Notes: a model not told the origin generated them from the sequence alone. DNA of 55,200 nt from Sphingomonadales bacterium (GCA_016707885.1 JADJGU010000010.1:1-55200); one strand, 5' to 3'; shown: positions 36,087-45,135, counted from the first letter of the stretch. Made by a program: numbers and translations.

Positions 36087-37325
36087 ATGCTCTACACCGG
36101 TTACGATATCCAGCGCGGCTTTCTGGCCAGTGCTGGCTGGATCGCCCAGAAACAGGCGGATTTCCTCAACAATTTCACCAATTCGCCTTTGAACTATGGC
36201 AATCTGACCTCGGTCACCGCCTCTGCGCTCGACGTGTTCGCCCATTCGGTGATGCCGCGCGGTAAGCCAGCTTTTGATCTCAAGGTCGTCGAAATCGACG
36301 GCAAGCATCTGCCGGTCGAGGAACATAATGTCGCGCGCAAACCCTTTGGCCAGCTCAAGCACTTCACCTATGAAGGCAGCGAGAGCAAGCCCAAGCTGCT
36401 GATCTGTGCGCCTATGTCGGGCCACTTTGCGACGTTGCTGCGCGGTACTGTCGAGCGGATGCTGCCGACGCATGATGTCTATATCACCGACTGGAAAGAC
36501 GCGCGCGATGTGCCGCTGACCGGCGGCGGCTTCGACCTTGAAAGCTATATCGACTATCTGATCGAATGGCTCGAATTCATCGGCCCCGATGCCGGTGGTC
36601 GCGGTGCGCATATGCTCGCGGTCTGCCAGCCGTCGGTCCCGGCCTATGCCGCCGCGGCTATTATGAGTGCAAACAAGCACCCGTTGCGCCCGCGTACGCT
36701 GACCATGATGGGCGGACCGATCGACACGCGCGAAGCGCCGACCGCGGTCAACGATCATGCGACCCGTCGCCCGCATGACTGGTTCGTGCACAATGTGATT
36801 GCGACTGTACCGCCTTATTACAAGGGCGCTGGACGCCGCGTCTATCCGGGCTGGCTGCAGCTCTCCGGCTTCATGTCGATGAACCTGGGCAATCACATGA
36901 TCAGCCACTGGTCGATGTTCTCGAACCTCGTCGAAGGCGATGGTGAGAGTGCTGACCGGCACAAGGATTTCTACGACGAATATCGCGCTGTCTGCGACAT
37001 GACCGCCGAATTCTATCTGCAGACCGTCGACACTGTGTTTCAGCGGCACCTACTGCCGAAAGGCGAGTTCAACTATCGCGGCAAGCTGGTCGATCCGGGC
37101 GCGATTGAGGATATCGCTTTGCTCGCCATCGAAGGCGAGCGCGACGACATCAGCGGCATCGGCCAGACCAAGGCGGCGCTGACAATCGCAACCGGCCTGC
37201 CCGAAGCGATGAAGCAATATCACATGGCCCCCGAAGTTGGCCATTATGGCATCTTCAACGGCAGCAAATGGCGAGAGAAGATTGCGCCGATCGTTGAAGA
37301 CTGGATCCTGGCGCACAACGGCTAG
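36087..37325 (+). CDS. phaZ: Intracellular polyhydroxyalkanoate depolymerase
   Basis: Mobilises stored polyhydroxybutyrate granules. The 412-residue alpha/beta hydrolase uses a nucleophilic Cys: C180 in LAVCQPSVPAYAAA, with D353 (in GERDDISGIGQT) and H386 (in PEVGHYGIFNG) completing the triad; these align with C183, D355 and H388 of Ralstonia PhaZ1. It starts MLYTGYDIQRGFLASAGW at ATG 36087. It indicates PHA storage, though no phaC is present in this window. It is followed by a palindromic repeat and then the epimerase. Confidence 0.94.
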   Translation: MLYTGYDIQRGFLASAGWIAQKQADFLNNFTNSPLNYGNLTSVTASALDVFAHSVMPRGKPAFDLKVVEIDGKHLPVEEHNVARKPFGQLKHFTYEGSESKPKLLICAPMSGHFATLLRGTVERMLPTHDVYITDWKDARDVPLTGGGFDLESYIDYLIEWLEFIGPDAGGRGAHMLAVCQPSVPAYAAAAIMSANKHPLRPRTLTMMGGPIDTREAPTAVNDHATRRPHDWFVHNVIATVPPYYKGAGRRVYPGWLQLSGFMSMNLGNHMISHWSMFSNLVEGDGESADRHKDFYDEYRAVCDMTAEFYLQTVDTVFQRHLLPKGEFNYRGKLVDPGAIEDIALLAIEGERDDISGIGQTKAALTIATGLPEAMKQYHMAPEVGHYGIFNGSKWREKIAPIVEDWILAHNG

Positions 37326-37348
37326 ACATAATCAACCTCATTCCCACA

Positions 37349-37428
37349 CCGTAGTGCTGAGCTTGTCGAAGCGCGTCTCAGGTTTACGCTTGGCTGAGAG
37401 GCGCCCTTCGACAGGCTCAGGGCTACGG
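37349..37428. repeat. REP-like inverted repeat
   Basis: A left arm starting CCGTAGTGCTGAGCTTGTCG (37349) pairs with a right arm ending AGGCTCAGGGCTACGG (37428); the 23-bp arms differ at about three positions and enclose about 34 bp. Such TTCGACAGGCTCAG palindromes are a common interspersed family in sphingomonads. It lies between phaZ and the epimerase gene. Confidence 0.75.
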
Positions 37429-37453
37429 TTGAACCGCGTTGGGGGTATGTCAT

Positions 37454-38437
37454 TTGAGTCTTCGCATTAGTGCCGCCATTGAACGCTGGCCGGTCGCAGG
37501 GCAGTTTATCATATCGCGCGGGGCCAAGACCTATGTTGATGTACTGGTCGCTGCGGCCAGTGATGGCACGCATGTCGGCCTGGGTGAGGCGACTGCGATT
37601 TATTATCACGGCGAAAGCGCCGAAAGCTGCCTGACGCAGATCGAAGATCTGATCGATACGCTTGTGCCGATGGATGTGCGTGAGGCACGAGATGCGGTGC
37701 AGACTTTGCTGCCCCCTGGCGCCGCCCGCAATGCACTTGATTGTGCCCTGTGGGATTTGGAGGCCAAAGTGGTAGGAAAGCCCCTGTGGCAATTGGCTGG
37801 TCTTGCGACTGCACCCAAGCCGCTGCAAACCGCCTTCACCATCTCGCTTGGCGATCCCGCGGCGATGGAAAACGATGCTGCAAAGGCGGCTGCGCGGGGC
37901 TTCGGTCTGCTGAAACTGAAACTGACCGGCGAAGGCGACCGCGAACGGGTTGATGCTGTCCGCAAAGGCGCGCCTGATGTACGCCTGATTGTGGACGCCA
38001 ATGAAAGCTGGGCTGCGCTCGATATTGAGGCGGAGGCAAGCGCTCTGGCAGCGCTGGGTGTCGAGATGATCGAGCAGCCAGTTCCGGTCGGCCAGGATGC
38101 GCTTCTGGACGGTATTAAGTCCCCGGTGCCCTTGCTTGCTGATGAAAGCTGCCAGTCGAGTGCCGATCTGGAACTATGCGCCCGCTATTATGATGGCATC
38201 AATATCAAACTCGACAAGGCTGGCGGGCTGACCGAGGCCTTGAAGATGGCGCGCGAGGCCGAGGCGTGCGGGTTGAAGCTGATGGTGGGCTGTATGCTTT
38301 CAACCAGTCTTAGCATTGCGCCTGCCTTCCTTGTTGCGCAAGCGGCTTTATGGGTCGATCTGGATGGGCCGATATTGCTGGCAGAAGACCGGGAAGATGG
38401 CTTCCGGTTCGAACAGGGAATGATCGTCGCGTCCTAG
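37454..38437 (+). CDS. L-Ala-D/L-Glu (dipeptide) epimerase, enolase superfamily
   Basis: Epimerises L-Ala-D-Glu from murein peptides to L-Ala-L-Glu in peptidoglycan recycling. A TTG at 37454 with GGGGG seven bases upstream gives 327 residues starting MSLRIS; TTG 37439 is the other option and adds VCHL. The barrel carries the KxK catalytic lysine (LLKLKLTG), metal ligands in LIVDANES, IEQPV and LADESC, and the second lysine in INIKLDKAGGL. AxxALDxALWDLE near residue 95 is the family's capping-barrel junction. The convergent serine hydrolase gene overlaps its stop by 4 bp. Confidence 0.9.
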   Translation: MSLRISAAIERWPVAGQFIISRGAKTYVDVLVAAASDGTHVGLGEATAIYYHGESAESCLTQIEDLIDTLVPMDVREARDAVQTLLPPGAARNALDCALWDLEAKVVGKPLWQLAGLATAPKPLQTAFTISLGDPAAMENDAAKAAARGFGLLKLKLTGEGDRERVDAVRKGAPDVRLIVDANESWAALDIEAEASALAALGVEMIEQPVPVGQDALLDGIKSPVPLLADESCQSSADLELCARYYDGINIKLDKAGGLTEALKMAREAEACGLKLMVGCMLSTSLSIAPAFLVAQAALWVDLDGPILLAEDREDGFRFEQGMIVAS

Positions 38438-39573
38438 TTTGGGGTTCGCAGATGGGTGTTTTTGTCTTCGTCGTGGACACGGTGCAGCAAAGAAGCGATT
38501 GAAAAACATGCCGGTGCATTGCGGTTCGAAAGCACGATGACGGTTTCACCTGTGTTCGGATAGGTGCGCACGTCAGCGCATGCGCCATCCGAGCTACCGC
38601 CATGCCCCCAACGGAAATTGCGCTTTGGCACGTCATCGCCATATTCAGTCGCGAAAAAGCCCAAACCCATGAAGCCATGCTGCGTGGTGACGGCTTGGGC
38701 AAAAAGCGGCTTCGGGACCAAGCGCCCGTGACGTAGCGCCTCCACAAATCTAAACATATCGCCCGCAGTCGAGAATGCGCCTCCAGCGGCGAATCCTTTG
38801 GTGGGCTGGGTTATGCAGTTGGGCACCAATTTCCCGTCAACCGTCGCGTAGCCGACAGCTGTGTCGGATCGCACATCTGTGCAATTCGCAAAGTCCGTCC
38901 GGTTCATTCCTGCGGGCGCGAAGATATGTTCGCGGACATAATCATCATAATCTTGCCCCGATAGCAGCTCGATTATCCTGCCAAGGACCACATGGCCGAA
39001 ATTGCCATAGACTTGTTGAGTGCCGGGTTCGAAGGCAGGGGCTCTCTCCCAGTGCAGAGCAAGCATGTCCGCATGCGACCGGATATTTGCCCTGACAGTT
39101 AGCTTGTCGGCTCCAAATATGTCGACATCACCAGCGCCCGCCATATGCGTTAGCAGGTGGCGAACTGTAACTTTTCGGGCGAATTCCTGATTGGGATAAT
39201 CCTTGATGACGTCGCCAACCTTGGTGTCGAGGGAAAGCTTTTTTGCAGCGATAAGCTGCAAGACTGCAGTGGCGGTGAACATCTTGCCCGCAGACGCAAT
39301 GTTGAATCGCATGTCGGCGGTGACGGGATCCTCACCCTGCTGATCGCGCTTGCCATAGGGTCGTAAGAATAACTGTTTGCCGACATGCGCGACCAGCACG
39401 ACTCCTGCAAAACTCTCACTATCCGTCAGGGCCTTTGTATATCCGTCCAATTGTGCCAGCGCGATCTTGTCCGGGGCGGGTTCCGGTGAGCGGGCGAGTG
39501 CAGTATCGGACGCCAAAACATATAAGGCAAAAATGGCCGATAACATTGTCGATCCAGAAATCGATTTGCGCAA
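38434..39573 (-). CDS. Serine hydrolase of the class C beta-lactamase/penicillin-binding family
   Basis: A 379-residue secreted protein. A TTG start at 39573 gives MRKSISGSTMLSAIFALYVLASDTALA, a good signal peptide; ATG 39546 inside it is an alternative. The three active-site boxes are present: SxxK in FNIASAGKMF, YxN in QVYGNFG, and HGG in FRWGHGGSSDG (replacing KTG). This pattern fits esterase/peptidase members (EstB-like, DD-peptidase-like) rather than proven beta-lactamase. Several cysteines (FANCTD, PNCITQ, GACAD, PACFS) are unusual and may form disulfides. It partners by position with the murein dipeptide epimerase, convergently. Confidence 0.87.
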   Translation of the reverse strand: MRKSISGSTMLSAIFALYVLASDTALARSPEPAPDKIALAQLDGYTKALTDSESFAGVVLVAHVGKQLFLRPYGKRDQQGEDPVTADMRFNIASAGKMFTATAVLQLIAAKKLSLDTKVGDVIKDYPNQEFARKVTVRHLLTHMAGAGDVDIFGADKLTVRANIRSHADMLALHWERAPAFEPGTQQVYGNFGHVVLGRIIELLSGQDYDDYVREHIFAPAGMNRTDFANCTDVRSDTAVGYATVDGKLVPNCITQPTKGFAAGGAFSTAGDMFRFVEALRHGRLVPKPLFAQAVTTQHGFMGLGFFATEYGDDVPKRNFRWGHGGSSDGACADVRTYPNTGETVIVLSNRNAPACFSIASLLHRVHDEDKNTHLRTPN

Positions 39574-39597
39574 CTATAAGTCTCTCAAGGGATTTTG

Positions 39598-39638
39598 GGC
39601 AAAATTAAAGGCCCGGCTTTGGTTAGTAAAGCCGGACC
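39598..39638 (-). terminator. Rho-independent terminator after the ABM gene
   Basis: In the minus direction GGTCCGGCTTT pairs with AAAGCCGGGCC (39610-39638), 11 bp with one mismatch and a 7-base loop, and is followed by TTTAATTTT (39600-39609). It starts 30 bp after the ABM stop. Confidence 0.85.
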
Positions 39639-39667
39639 CGTACTTTTGACAAATTGTTCTCTTCGGA

Positions 39668-39961
39668 TCAAACCGCGTCGAGATACTCGATCTCGGGCGC
39701 ACCGGCGAGGCAGGGGCCGAGCTTGGGGCCAGCGGCGCGGAAATAGTCGGTCTTGCCATGCGCATCGAGTGCGGCCTGATCGGCATAGGCCTCAAGCACG
39801 CGATAGACTTGGGGCTGGGCGCGCGAGCGGGTGAGGGTGTAGAACAAATTGCCCGGTTCGTTTGCACGAACCTGCGCGGCGAGTTCGGTGAAGATTGCTT
39901 CAAATTCGGCGTTCTTGCCTTCTGCGACGGTCAGGGTCGCGACTACTCCAATTCCTGCCAT
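39668..39961 (-). CDS. Antibiotic biosynthesis monooxygenase (ABM) domain protein
   Basis: A 97-residue ferredoxin-like alpha/beta-barrel protein, residues 1-95 one ABM domain: GVVATLTVAEGKNAEFEAIF, NLFYTLTRSRAQPQVYRVLE and DYFRAAGPKLGPCLAGAPEI. ATG 39961 has a repeated GAGAGAGG ribosome-binding site seven bases upstream; ATG 39967 is the alternative. Such proteins are cofactor-free mono-oxygenases or heme-degrading-like enzymes, often dimeric. It ends the minus-strand thiolase-CMD-ABM operon. Confidence 0.87.
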   Translation of the reverse strand: MAGIGVVATLTVAEGKNAEFEAIFTELAAQVRANEPGNLFYTLTRSRAQPQVYRVLEAYADQAALDAHGKTDYFRAAGPKLGPCLAGAPEIEYLDAV

Positions 39962-40001
39962 TTGCATTCCTCTCTCTCTCTCTTGTTTTGGAAATTCGGA
40001 T

Positions 40002-40595
40002 TCACTTCCGGCGATCAAGCGCCGGATCAAGTTCTTGGCCCGGGTCGAGCTGGACGCCAAAGCTGTTCAGCATCATCGACACCTGGGTGTATTGGCCGAC
40101 GGTCATCACCAGGTCCATCTTCTGCTTGTCGCTGAGGAAGGACAAAGCGGACCAGCTGGCGTCGCTGACATGGAAATCGCGGGTGAGATCATCGGTCGCG
40201 CGCAGCATGGCGCGTTCCGCCTCGCTCCATGACGGATCGTCAGGCCCGGCCTTGATTGCTTCGACTTCGGCTTCGGTCAGCCCGGCATCAAGCCCGATGC
40301 GGGTGTGCTGGGTAAATTCATAGCCCGAACCGCAATTATAGCCGACGCGCAAGATCACCAGTTCGCGGTCACGCTCCGAAAGGCTGTTGCGCCGGGACAA
40401 TATATAGCCGCCCCAAGCGAGGAAGGCGGTGAGCGCCTTGGGCGCGTGCACCATGGTGCGGAAAATGTTGAGGATGTGCCCGCCGGTGCGGGTCACATCC
40501 TTGGTTGCGCCCACCATGGGTGCCAGTGCCTCGCGCTGCTCATCATCGATCTTATCGAGATCGACGGGGGCAATGCGAGGCGCCGACAGCCGCAT
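40002..40595 (-). CDS. Carboxymuconolactone decarboxylase (CMD) family protein
   Basis: A 197-residue AhpD-like helical protein. The ATG at 40595 overlaps the thiolase TGA by one base (TGATG). The central domain reads RERELVILRVGYNCGSGYEFTQH-type sequence: RVGYNCGSGYEFTQHTRIG, in which the usual CxxC is CGSG and only the first Cys is present, so the peroxidase activity of AhpD is unlikely. GFSDKQKMDLVMTVGQYTQV is the second conserved segment. It is coupled to the thiolase and ABM genes, suggesting a role in degradation of an aromatic or terpenoid acid; that is inference. Confidence 0.87.
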   Translation of the reverse strand: MRLSAPRIAPVDLDKIDDEQREALAPMVGATKDVTRTGGHILNIFRTMVHAPKALTAFLAWGGYILSRRNSLSERDRELVILRVGYNCGSGYEFTQHTRIGLDAGLTEAEVEAIKAGPDDPSWSEAERAMLRATDDLTRDFHVSDASWSALSFLSDKQKMDLVMTVGQYTQVSMMLNSFGVQLDPGQELDPALDRRK

Positions 40596-41776
40596 CAGAA
40601 GACCTCGAACAGGCCGGCAGCACCCTGGCCGCCGCCGATGCACATCGTCACCACGGCATATTTGGCACCGCGGCGCTTGCCTTCGATCAGCGCGTGGCCG
40701 GTGCAGCGTGCGCCGGTCATGCCAAAGGGGTGGCCGATCGAGATCGAGCCGCCATTGACGTTGAGAAGCTCGTCAGGAATGCCCAGCTTGTCACGGCAGT
40801 AAAGCACCTGCACGGCAAAGGCTTCGTTCAGTTCCCACAGGCCGATATCGTCCATCTTCAAGTTGAAGCGTTCTAGCAGCTTGGGAATTGCGAAGACGGG
40901 GCCGATACCCATTTCATCGGGCTCGGTGCCGGCGACAGCCATGCCGACATAACGGCCGAGCGGGGTCAGGCCGCGCTTTTCGGCAATCTTGGCTTCCATC
41001 AGCACGCAGGCCGAGGAACCGTCTGACAGCTGGCTGGCGTTGCCCGCGGTGATGGTGTGGCCTTCGCCCATCACCGGCTTCAGGCTGGCGAGCCCTTCGA
41101 GCGTGGTGTCGGGACGGTTGCAATCGTCCTTGGCAGCGGTAACTTCCTGATAGGAGACTTCCTTGGTCTCCTTGTTCACCACAGCCATGGTCGCGGCGCA
41201 GGCGATGATTTCATCGTCAAACTTGCCCGCAGCCTGGGCGGCGGCCGTGCGCTGCTGCGACTGGAGCGAATATTCGTCCTGATATTCGCGGCTGATATTG
41301 TAGCGCTTGGCGACGACTTCGGCGGTGCCGATCATCGGCATGTAGATATGCGGGTGCATTTCGAGCAGCTCGCGGTCGGGCTCGACAAACATCTTGCCGC
41401 TGCCGACCACCTTCGAAATGCTTTCGAGACCACCGGCGACGCAGATATCCATATTGTCGACAAGGATCTGCTTTGCAGCCGTGGCAATGGTCATCAGGCC
41501 CGACGAGCATTGACGGTCAATCGTCATCGCAGGGACGGTTACCGGAAGGCCAGCGCGCAGCGCGGCGAGGCGTGCGACGTTGCCGCCGGTCGAACCCTGC
41601 TGGGCGGCGGAGCCCATGACTACATCGTCAATCTCTGCGCCTGCGAGGCCAGCGCGTTCAACCGCGGCCCTGATCGAAAAGGCACCGAGCGTCGCGCCGG
41701 TGGTGTTGTTGAATGCGCCGCGCGCTGCCTTTGTCAGCGGGGTACGGGCGGTGGAAACGATTACTGCGTCACGCAT
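40595..41776 (-). CDS. Acetyl-CoA acetyltransferase (thiolase)
   Basis: Condenses or cleaves acyl-CoA esters. The 393-residue protein starts at ATG 41776 (MRDAVIVSTARTPLTKAARG); the longer frame from 41935 is the repeat element. Catalytic residues: nucleophilic Cys in RQCSSGLMTIA, the His in GHPFGMTGARCTGH and the second Cys in VTMCIGGGQGAA. AGNASQLSDGSSA is the standard domain-II motif. It is the first gene of the thiolase-CMD-ABM operon and could serve beta-oxidation or PHA synthesis. Confidence 0.93.
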   Translation of the reverse strand: MRDAVIVSTARTPLTKAARGAFNNTTGATLGAFSIRAAVERAGLAGAEIDDVVMGSAAQQGSTGGNVARLAALRAGLPVTVPAMTIDRQCSSGLMTIATAAKQILVDNMDICVAGGLESISKVVGSGKMFVEPDRELLEMHPHIYMPMIGTAEVVAKRYNISREYQDEYSLQSQQRTAAAQAAGKFDDEIIACAATMAVVNKETKEVSYQEVTAAKDDCNRPDTTLEGLASLKPVMGEGHTITAGNASQLSDGSSACVLMEAKIAEKRGLTPLGRYVGMAVAGTEPDEMGIGPVFAIPKLLERFNLKMDDIGLWELNEAFAVQVLYCRDKLGIPDELLNVNGGSISIGHPFGMTGARCTGHALIEGKRRGAKYAVVTMCIGGGQGAAGLFEVF

Positions 41777-41798
41777 GGAGGTAGTCCTTGATGTTGCT

Positions 41799-41945
41799 CC
41801 TCTCCCCTTGCGGGAGAGGATATGAAGCCTTGCCGCGTCAGCGGCTAGGCGGAATTGGAGAGGGGTCGACCATTGAAGGCGAAAGACCCCCTCTCCCTCC
41901 CACGCCTTCGGCGCGGGCCCCTCCCTCTCCCGCAAGGGGAGAGGG
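41799..41945. repeat. REP/BIME-like composite palindromic element, inverted relative of 968-1127
   Basis: It has palindromic arms at 41799-41819 (CCTCTCC..GGGAGAGG) and ending 41945 (CTCTCCC..GGGAGAGGG), plus an inner GGAGAGGGG/CCCCTCTCC pair. The middle AGCCTTGCCGCGT-CAGCGGCTAGGCGG matches the reverse complement of the nrdA-nrdB element. It lies between MaoC and thiolase, both minus, replacing a normal intergenic spacer. Repeat nature is seen by direct comparison. Confidence 0.8.
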
Positions 41946-41950
41946 TTATA

Positions 41951-42409
41951 TCAAACGAAAAACTGGGTGATCCACTCGGCGATGCAGGCGGGCTTTTCCT
42001 GGCCTTCAATCTCGAGTGTATATTCGATGGTCTGCTGCCATTGGCCTGGGCGCTTCTCTTCCAGTTCAAGCAGCTTGAAATGCGCACGCACGCGCTTGCC
42101 GACGCGTACAGGCGAGAGGAAGCGGGTTTTGTTACCGCCATAGTTGACGCCCATTTTGACGCCATCGATCTTGGGGCAAGTCGATTTCGCCATCAATACC
42201 GGGAGCAGCGAGAGCGAGAGGAAGCCATGCGCGATGGTGCCGCCGAACGGGGTCATCTTGGCCATCTCTTCATTGACGTGGATGAACTGATGGTCGCCGG
42301 TCGCGTCGGCGAATTTGTTGACCATATCCTGATCGACCAGCATCCAATCCGAACTGCCGATGACTTCGCCGACCCGACCTGCGAGTTCGGCAGGTGTTAC
42401 TCCGCTCAT
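41951..42409 (-). CDS. MaoC family (hot-dog) dehydratase
   Basis: A 152-residue (R)-hydratase-like protein. ATG 42409 has AGGAG six bases upstream. The hydratase core is FADATGDHQFIHVNEEMAK..FGGTIAHGFLSLSLLP, with the Asp-His pair (D-x4-H in TGDHQFIH) of MaoC enzymes and GGTIAHGF. It would hydrate 2-enoyl-CoA, feeding PHA or beta-oxidation, consistent with the neighbouring thiolase. Upstream of the thiolase on the same strand, with the repeat element between. Confidence 0.92.
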   Translation of the reverse strand: MSGVTPAELAGRVGEVIGSSDWMLVDQDMVNKFADATGDHQFIHVNEEMAKMTPFGGTIAHGFLSLSLLPVLMAKSTCPKIDGVKMGVNYGGNKTRFLSPVRVGKRVRAHFKLLELEEKRPGQWQQTIEYTLEIEGQEKPACIAEWITQFFV

Positions 42410-42545
42410 ATCCTGCTCCTTATTGTGCAATGGTTTTCGAATTGCGCGCGGTTTTGCGCCTTTCTTGCCCGGTTGACAAGAGTAGGGCGGTTTGGCGGCG
42501 GTGACCCTACGTCATATCGACGATAAGCCGGCGCACCGCCGCGAA

Positions 42546-43718
42546 TCAGGCCTTTTTGTTCGGCACAGGAGCCCGATGCAACCGCTCCGCATAAGGCATC
42601 ACGAGCGTCCCGTCGGGTCCTGCCGTAAAGGTCGTTTGGGTGGGATATGCGAAGTGAATAGCCTCGTCGGCAAAACGCTGGACAATGTTCAGGCCAACGG
42701 CGTGCCGGACGTGGAAAACCTCGTCCAGATCCTCGCTCTGGACATCGAATACCAGCTGGAAATCGAGCGAGCTTGGCGCGAATGTGTGAAATCCGCCACG
42801 GATAAACTCGGCGCCTTGGGCCTCGACAATTTCTTTTAACAGCACCGGAACGCGCTGTGCGTCTTCGACGGGTGTCTGATAGACAAGGCTGATCAGGAAA
42901 TTGACGCGGCGATAGACCGACTTGGTGTTGTTGGTGATTTCCATCTCGAGCAGCTTGGCATTGGAGATGATCTTCTCCTCCCCCGTCAGGGCGCGCAGGC
43001 GGGTGCTCTTCATGCCGATCCGTTCCACCCGGGCGGTGGTGGTGTCGTAAGTGATGGTATCACCCCGCTTGAACGGTCGGTCAAAGATGATCGACATCGC
43101 CGCGAATAGATCCGAGAAAATGCCCTGTGCTGCAAGGCCGATAGCAATTCCGCCGACGCCGAGACCGGCAACAAGGCCGGTGACGTTGACCCCCAGATTG
43201 TCGAGGATGACGATCGCTGCAATCGCGAACACGGCGAAGCTAACCAGCAGGCGAATGAGCACCATCGCGCTTTGCAGCGTCTCATGCTCGCTGCCGCTTT
43301 CATTGGCGCGGCGTTCGATCAGGCCGATAACAATTTGGCGCAGCCAGATGGCGACCTGCAGAACCACGGCGATGGTGAAGAGCACGTCTATGGTGCGCGC
43401 CAGTTGTTCCGGCGCATTGGCATAGCCGTTGACCAGTTCGATCGCGACCATGATGCGAAAGAATTTGCCGGTACGCGCAAGTGTGCGTGCAATGATCGAT
43501 TTCATCGCCGAGCGGTCTTCGCTGTCGCGCGCGATCTTGGCCGCGCGCCTCTTAAGCCAACTGAGCACCAGATAAACTAAAGTGGCTGCAATCACAGCAA
43601 CGGTCAGTTCTGCAATATTCCCGCGCACCCAATCCGTGACTACTTCCGCATAATGCGCAAGACGGGCGTCTATGGCTGCAATCGGATCGTCCGGGATTTT
43701 GGGTAAAGTGGCTGTCAT
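42546..43718 (-). CDS. Small-conductance mechanosensitive channel (MscS family)
   Basis: A 390-residue inner-membrane protein. ATG 43718 opens the frame after a short leader; the frame to 43754 adds 12 codons. Several N-terminal helices (IAELTVAVIAATLVYLVLSW, FFRIMVAIELVNG, VLFTIAVVLQVAIWL, ALVLIRLLVSFAVFAIAA) precede the pore helix (NLGVNVTGLVAGLGVGGIAIGLAAQGI; Gly/Ala packing). The cytoplasmic domain has FKRGDTI, ARVERIGMKSTRLRA and NAKLLEMEITNN. It releases osmotic pressure. Monocistronic; 112 bp from MaoC start on the same strand. Confidence 0.9.
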   Translation of the reverse strand: MTATLPKIPDDPIAAIDARLAHYAEVVTDWVRGNIAELTVAVIAATLVYLVLSWLKRRAAKIARDSEDRSAMKSIIARTLARTGKFFRIMVAIELVNGYANAPEQLARTIDVLFTIAVVLQVAIWLRQIVIGLIERRANESGSEHETLQSAMVLIRLLVSFAVFAIAAIVILDNLGVNVTGLVAGLGVGGIAIGLAAQGIFSDLFAAMSIIFDRPFKRGDTITYDTTTARVERIGMKSTRLRALTGEEKIISNAKLLEMEITNNTKSVYRRVNFLISLVYQTPVEDAQRVPVLLKEIVEAQGAEFIRGGFHTFAPSSLDFQLVFDVQSEDLDEVFHVRHAVGLNIVQRFADEAIHFAYPTQTTFTAGPDGTLVMPYAERLHRAPVPNKKA

Positions 43719-43761
43719 GACGGCAACCCTAGCCAGCCACCTTGTTATCGGCAAGGGCCAG

Positions 43762-45135
43762 TCAGGCCGCCGGGCTTATCTCTTTTGCCTTCATGCGCTG
43801 TTTGCGGATCGGCGTCCACGCGGCTTCGTTGCGCCTGCGCGCCAGATAGGTGTCGAGCCCCAACTGCATGGCAACCAGCATATAGACGAAGGGCTGGAAG
43901 GCGATGCCGACAAACAGCGAGCCGACCAGATAGATGATCTGCGCATTTTGTAGTGCTGTTGCCAATGGCGCAACCCAGCTTTCATCGGCGCGGTTGCGCT
44001 TCTTGTACATGCGGGCAACCATTTCCATCCGCCACACCCCGCCGACATGGATCAGCAGCCAGATGATCAGGCCGGGAAATCCCTGCTCGCCGAGCATCTC
44101 AAAGAAGCTGCTATGATAGGCGCGGCCCTGATCCACGATTTCGCGGCGTTCGACCGCGCCGGTGTCGAAGCCATTTTCGTCGACGACGGGCAGGTCATAG
44201 CGGATCTTGTTGATGCGATAGGCGTCAAAGCCGCCACCAAAGGGATGCTCCTTCACGAACTCCCAGGTCCATTTCCATACAGCGACGCGTGTCGCGGCGG
44301 ACTCGTCAGCCTTGTAATCCTGGATCGTTTCCATCCGCTGGGAGAAAGCGGAAGGGAGGAAGGGGATGGCCGCGAGCCCGATCACCGCCGCTCCGGCCAG
44401 ATACAGGAAGCGGCGCTTGGTCTGGCGGATGAACAGCAATGCGAGCACGGCAATACAGACCAGTCCGGTGCGCGCCTGTGTCCCGACGGGGATAAGCAGC
44501 GCAGCGAAGGTCAACGCCGTTCCATAGGTCTTCACCTTCCAGTCGGGTTTGAAGATCGTGCCATGCTGCGCCAGCCATACGATCAGCGGGATGATCGCGA
44601 TCGCAACACAACTGATGATGCTGCCTTCATACAGCCCCGAATTGTCATTGATCAGCAGGACGAGAGAGCCATATCCGCCGCCACCCAACGCGGTCTTGAT
44701 GCCGCCGGTGACAATCAACGCCGAGGCACAAAGCACAAGCGTGAGCGCCAGGGCCTCGATACGCAGCCTGGTTTTCAGCAACAGCGGCAGGAAGGCGGCA
44801 AAGACCAGTGCCTTCCATACCCAGCTCCACTTTTCTTGAGCCGCCAGCGGCTCGAACGCTACCGTGGTCGAATATCCGCAATAGGCGAGCAATACGAGCA
44901 ACAGTGCCCATCGCGGCGATACGCGGACGTCGCGCTTGTCGTCGCTGATGAGGAAGCCGAGGAAGGCGAGCGCAAACAGGATCAGCGAGAGGGGGATCGA
45001 GTTGAGCAGGAAATAGCTCAACCGCTGCGGTGCAATGATGTCGATATAAGCGTAAATCAGCGTGAACAGAAATGGCCGCTTGAACGCCATCAGCATCAGC
45101 AGCCCCAGATAGCCGACGAAGAACAGGTCACGCAT
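43762..45135 (-). CDS. O-antigen-ligase-like membrane protein, exosortase-A-associated type
   Basis: A 457-residue polytopic inner-membrane protein from ATG 45135 (MRDLFFVGYLGLLMLMAF). It matches the O-glycosylation ligase family linked to XrtA/PEP-CTERM loci: LIYAYIDIIAPQRLSYFLLN at the N-terminus, TQARTGLVCIAVLALLF in the middle and FVKEHPFGGGFDAYRINK with GRAYHSSFFEMLGEQGFPGL in the periplasmic Wzy_C-type loop (His residues of H-x2-GGF and AYHS). It would join polysaccharide or transfer glycans outside the membrane. The preceding 59-codon gene overlaps its start by 8 bp. Confidence 0.82.
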   Translation of the reverse strand: MRDLFFVGYLGLLMLMAFKRPFLFTLIYAYIDIIAPQRLSYFLLNSIPLSLILFALAFLGFLISDDKRDVRVSPRWALLLVLLAYCGYSTTVAFEPLAAQEKWSWVWKALVFAAFLPLLLKTRLRIEALALTLVLCASALIVTGGIKTALGGGGYGSLVLLINDNSGLYEGSIISCVAIAIIPLIVWLAQHGTIFKPDWKVKTYGTALTFAALLIPVGTQARTGLVCIAVLALLFIRQTKRRFLYLAGAAVIGLAAIPFLPSAFSQRMETIQDYKADESAATRVAVWKWTWEFVKEHPFGGGFDAYRINKIRYDLPVVDENGFDTGAVERREIVDQGRAYHSSFFEMLGEQGFPGLIIWLLIHVGGVWRMEMVARMYKKRNRADESWVAPLATALQNAQIIYLVGSLFVGIAFQPFVYMLVAMQLGLDTYLARRRNEAAWTPIRKQRMKAKEISPAA

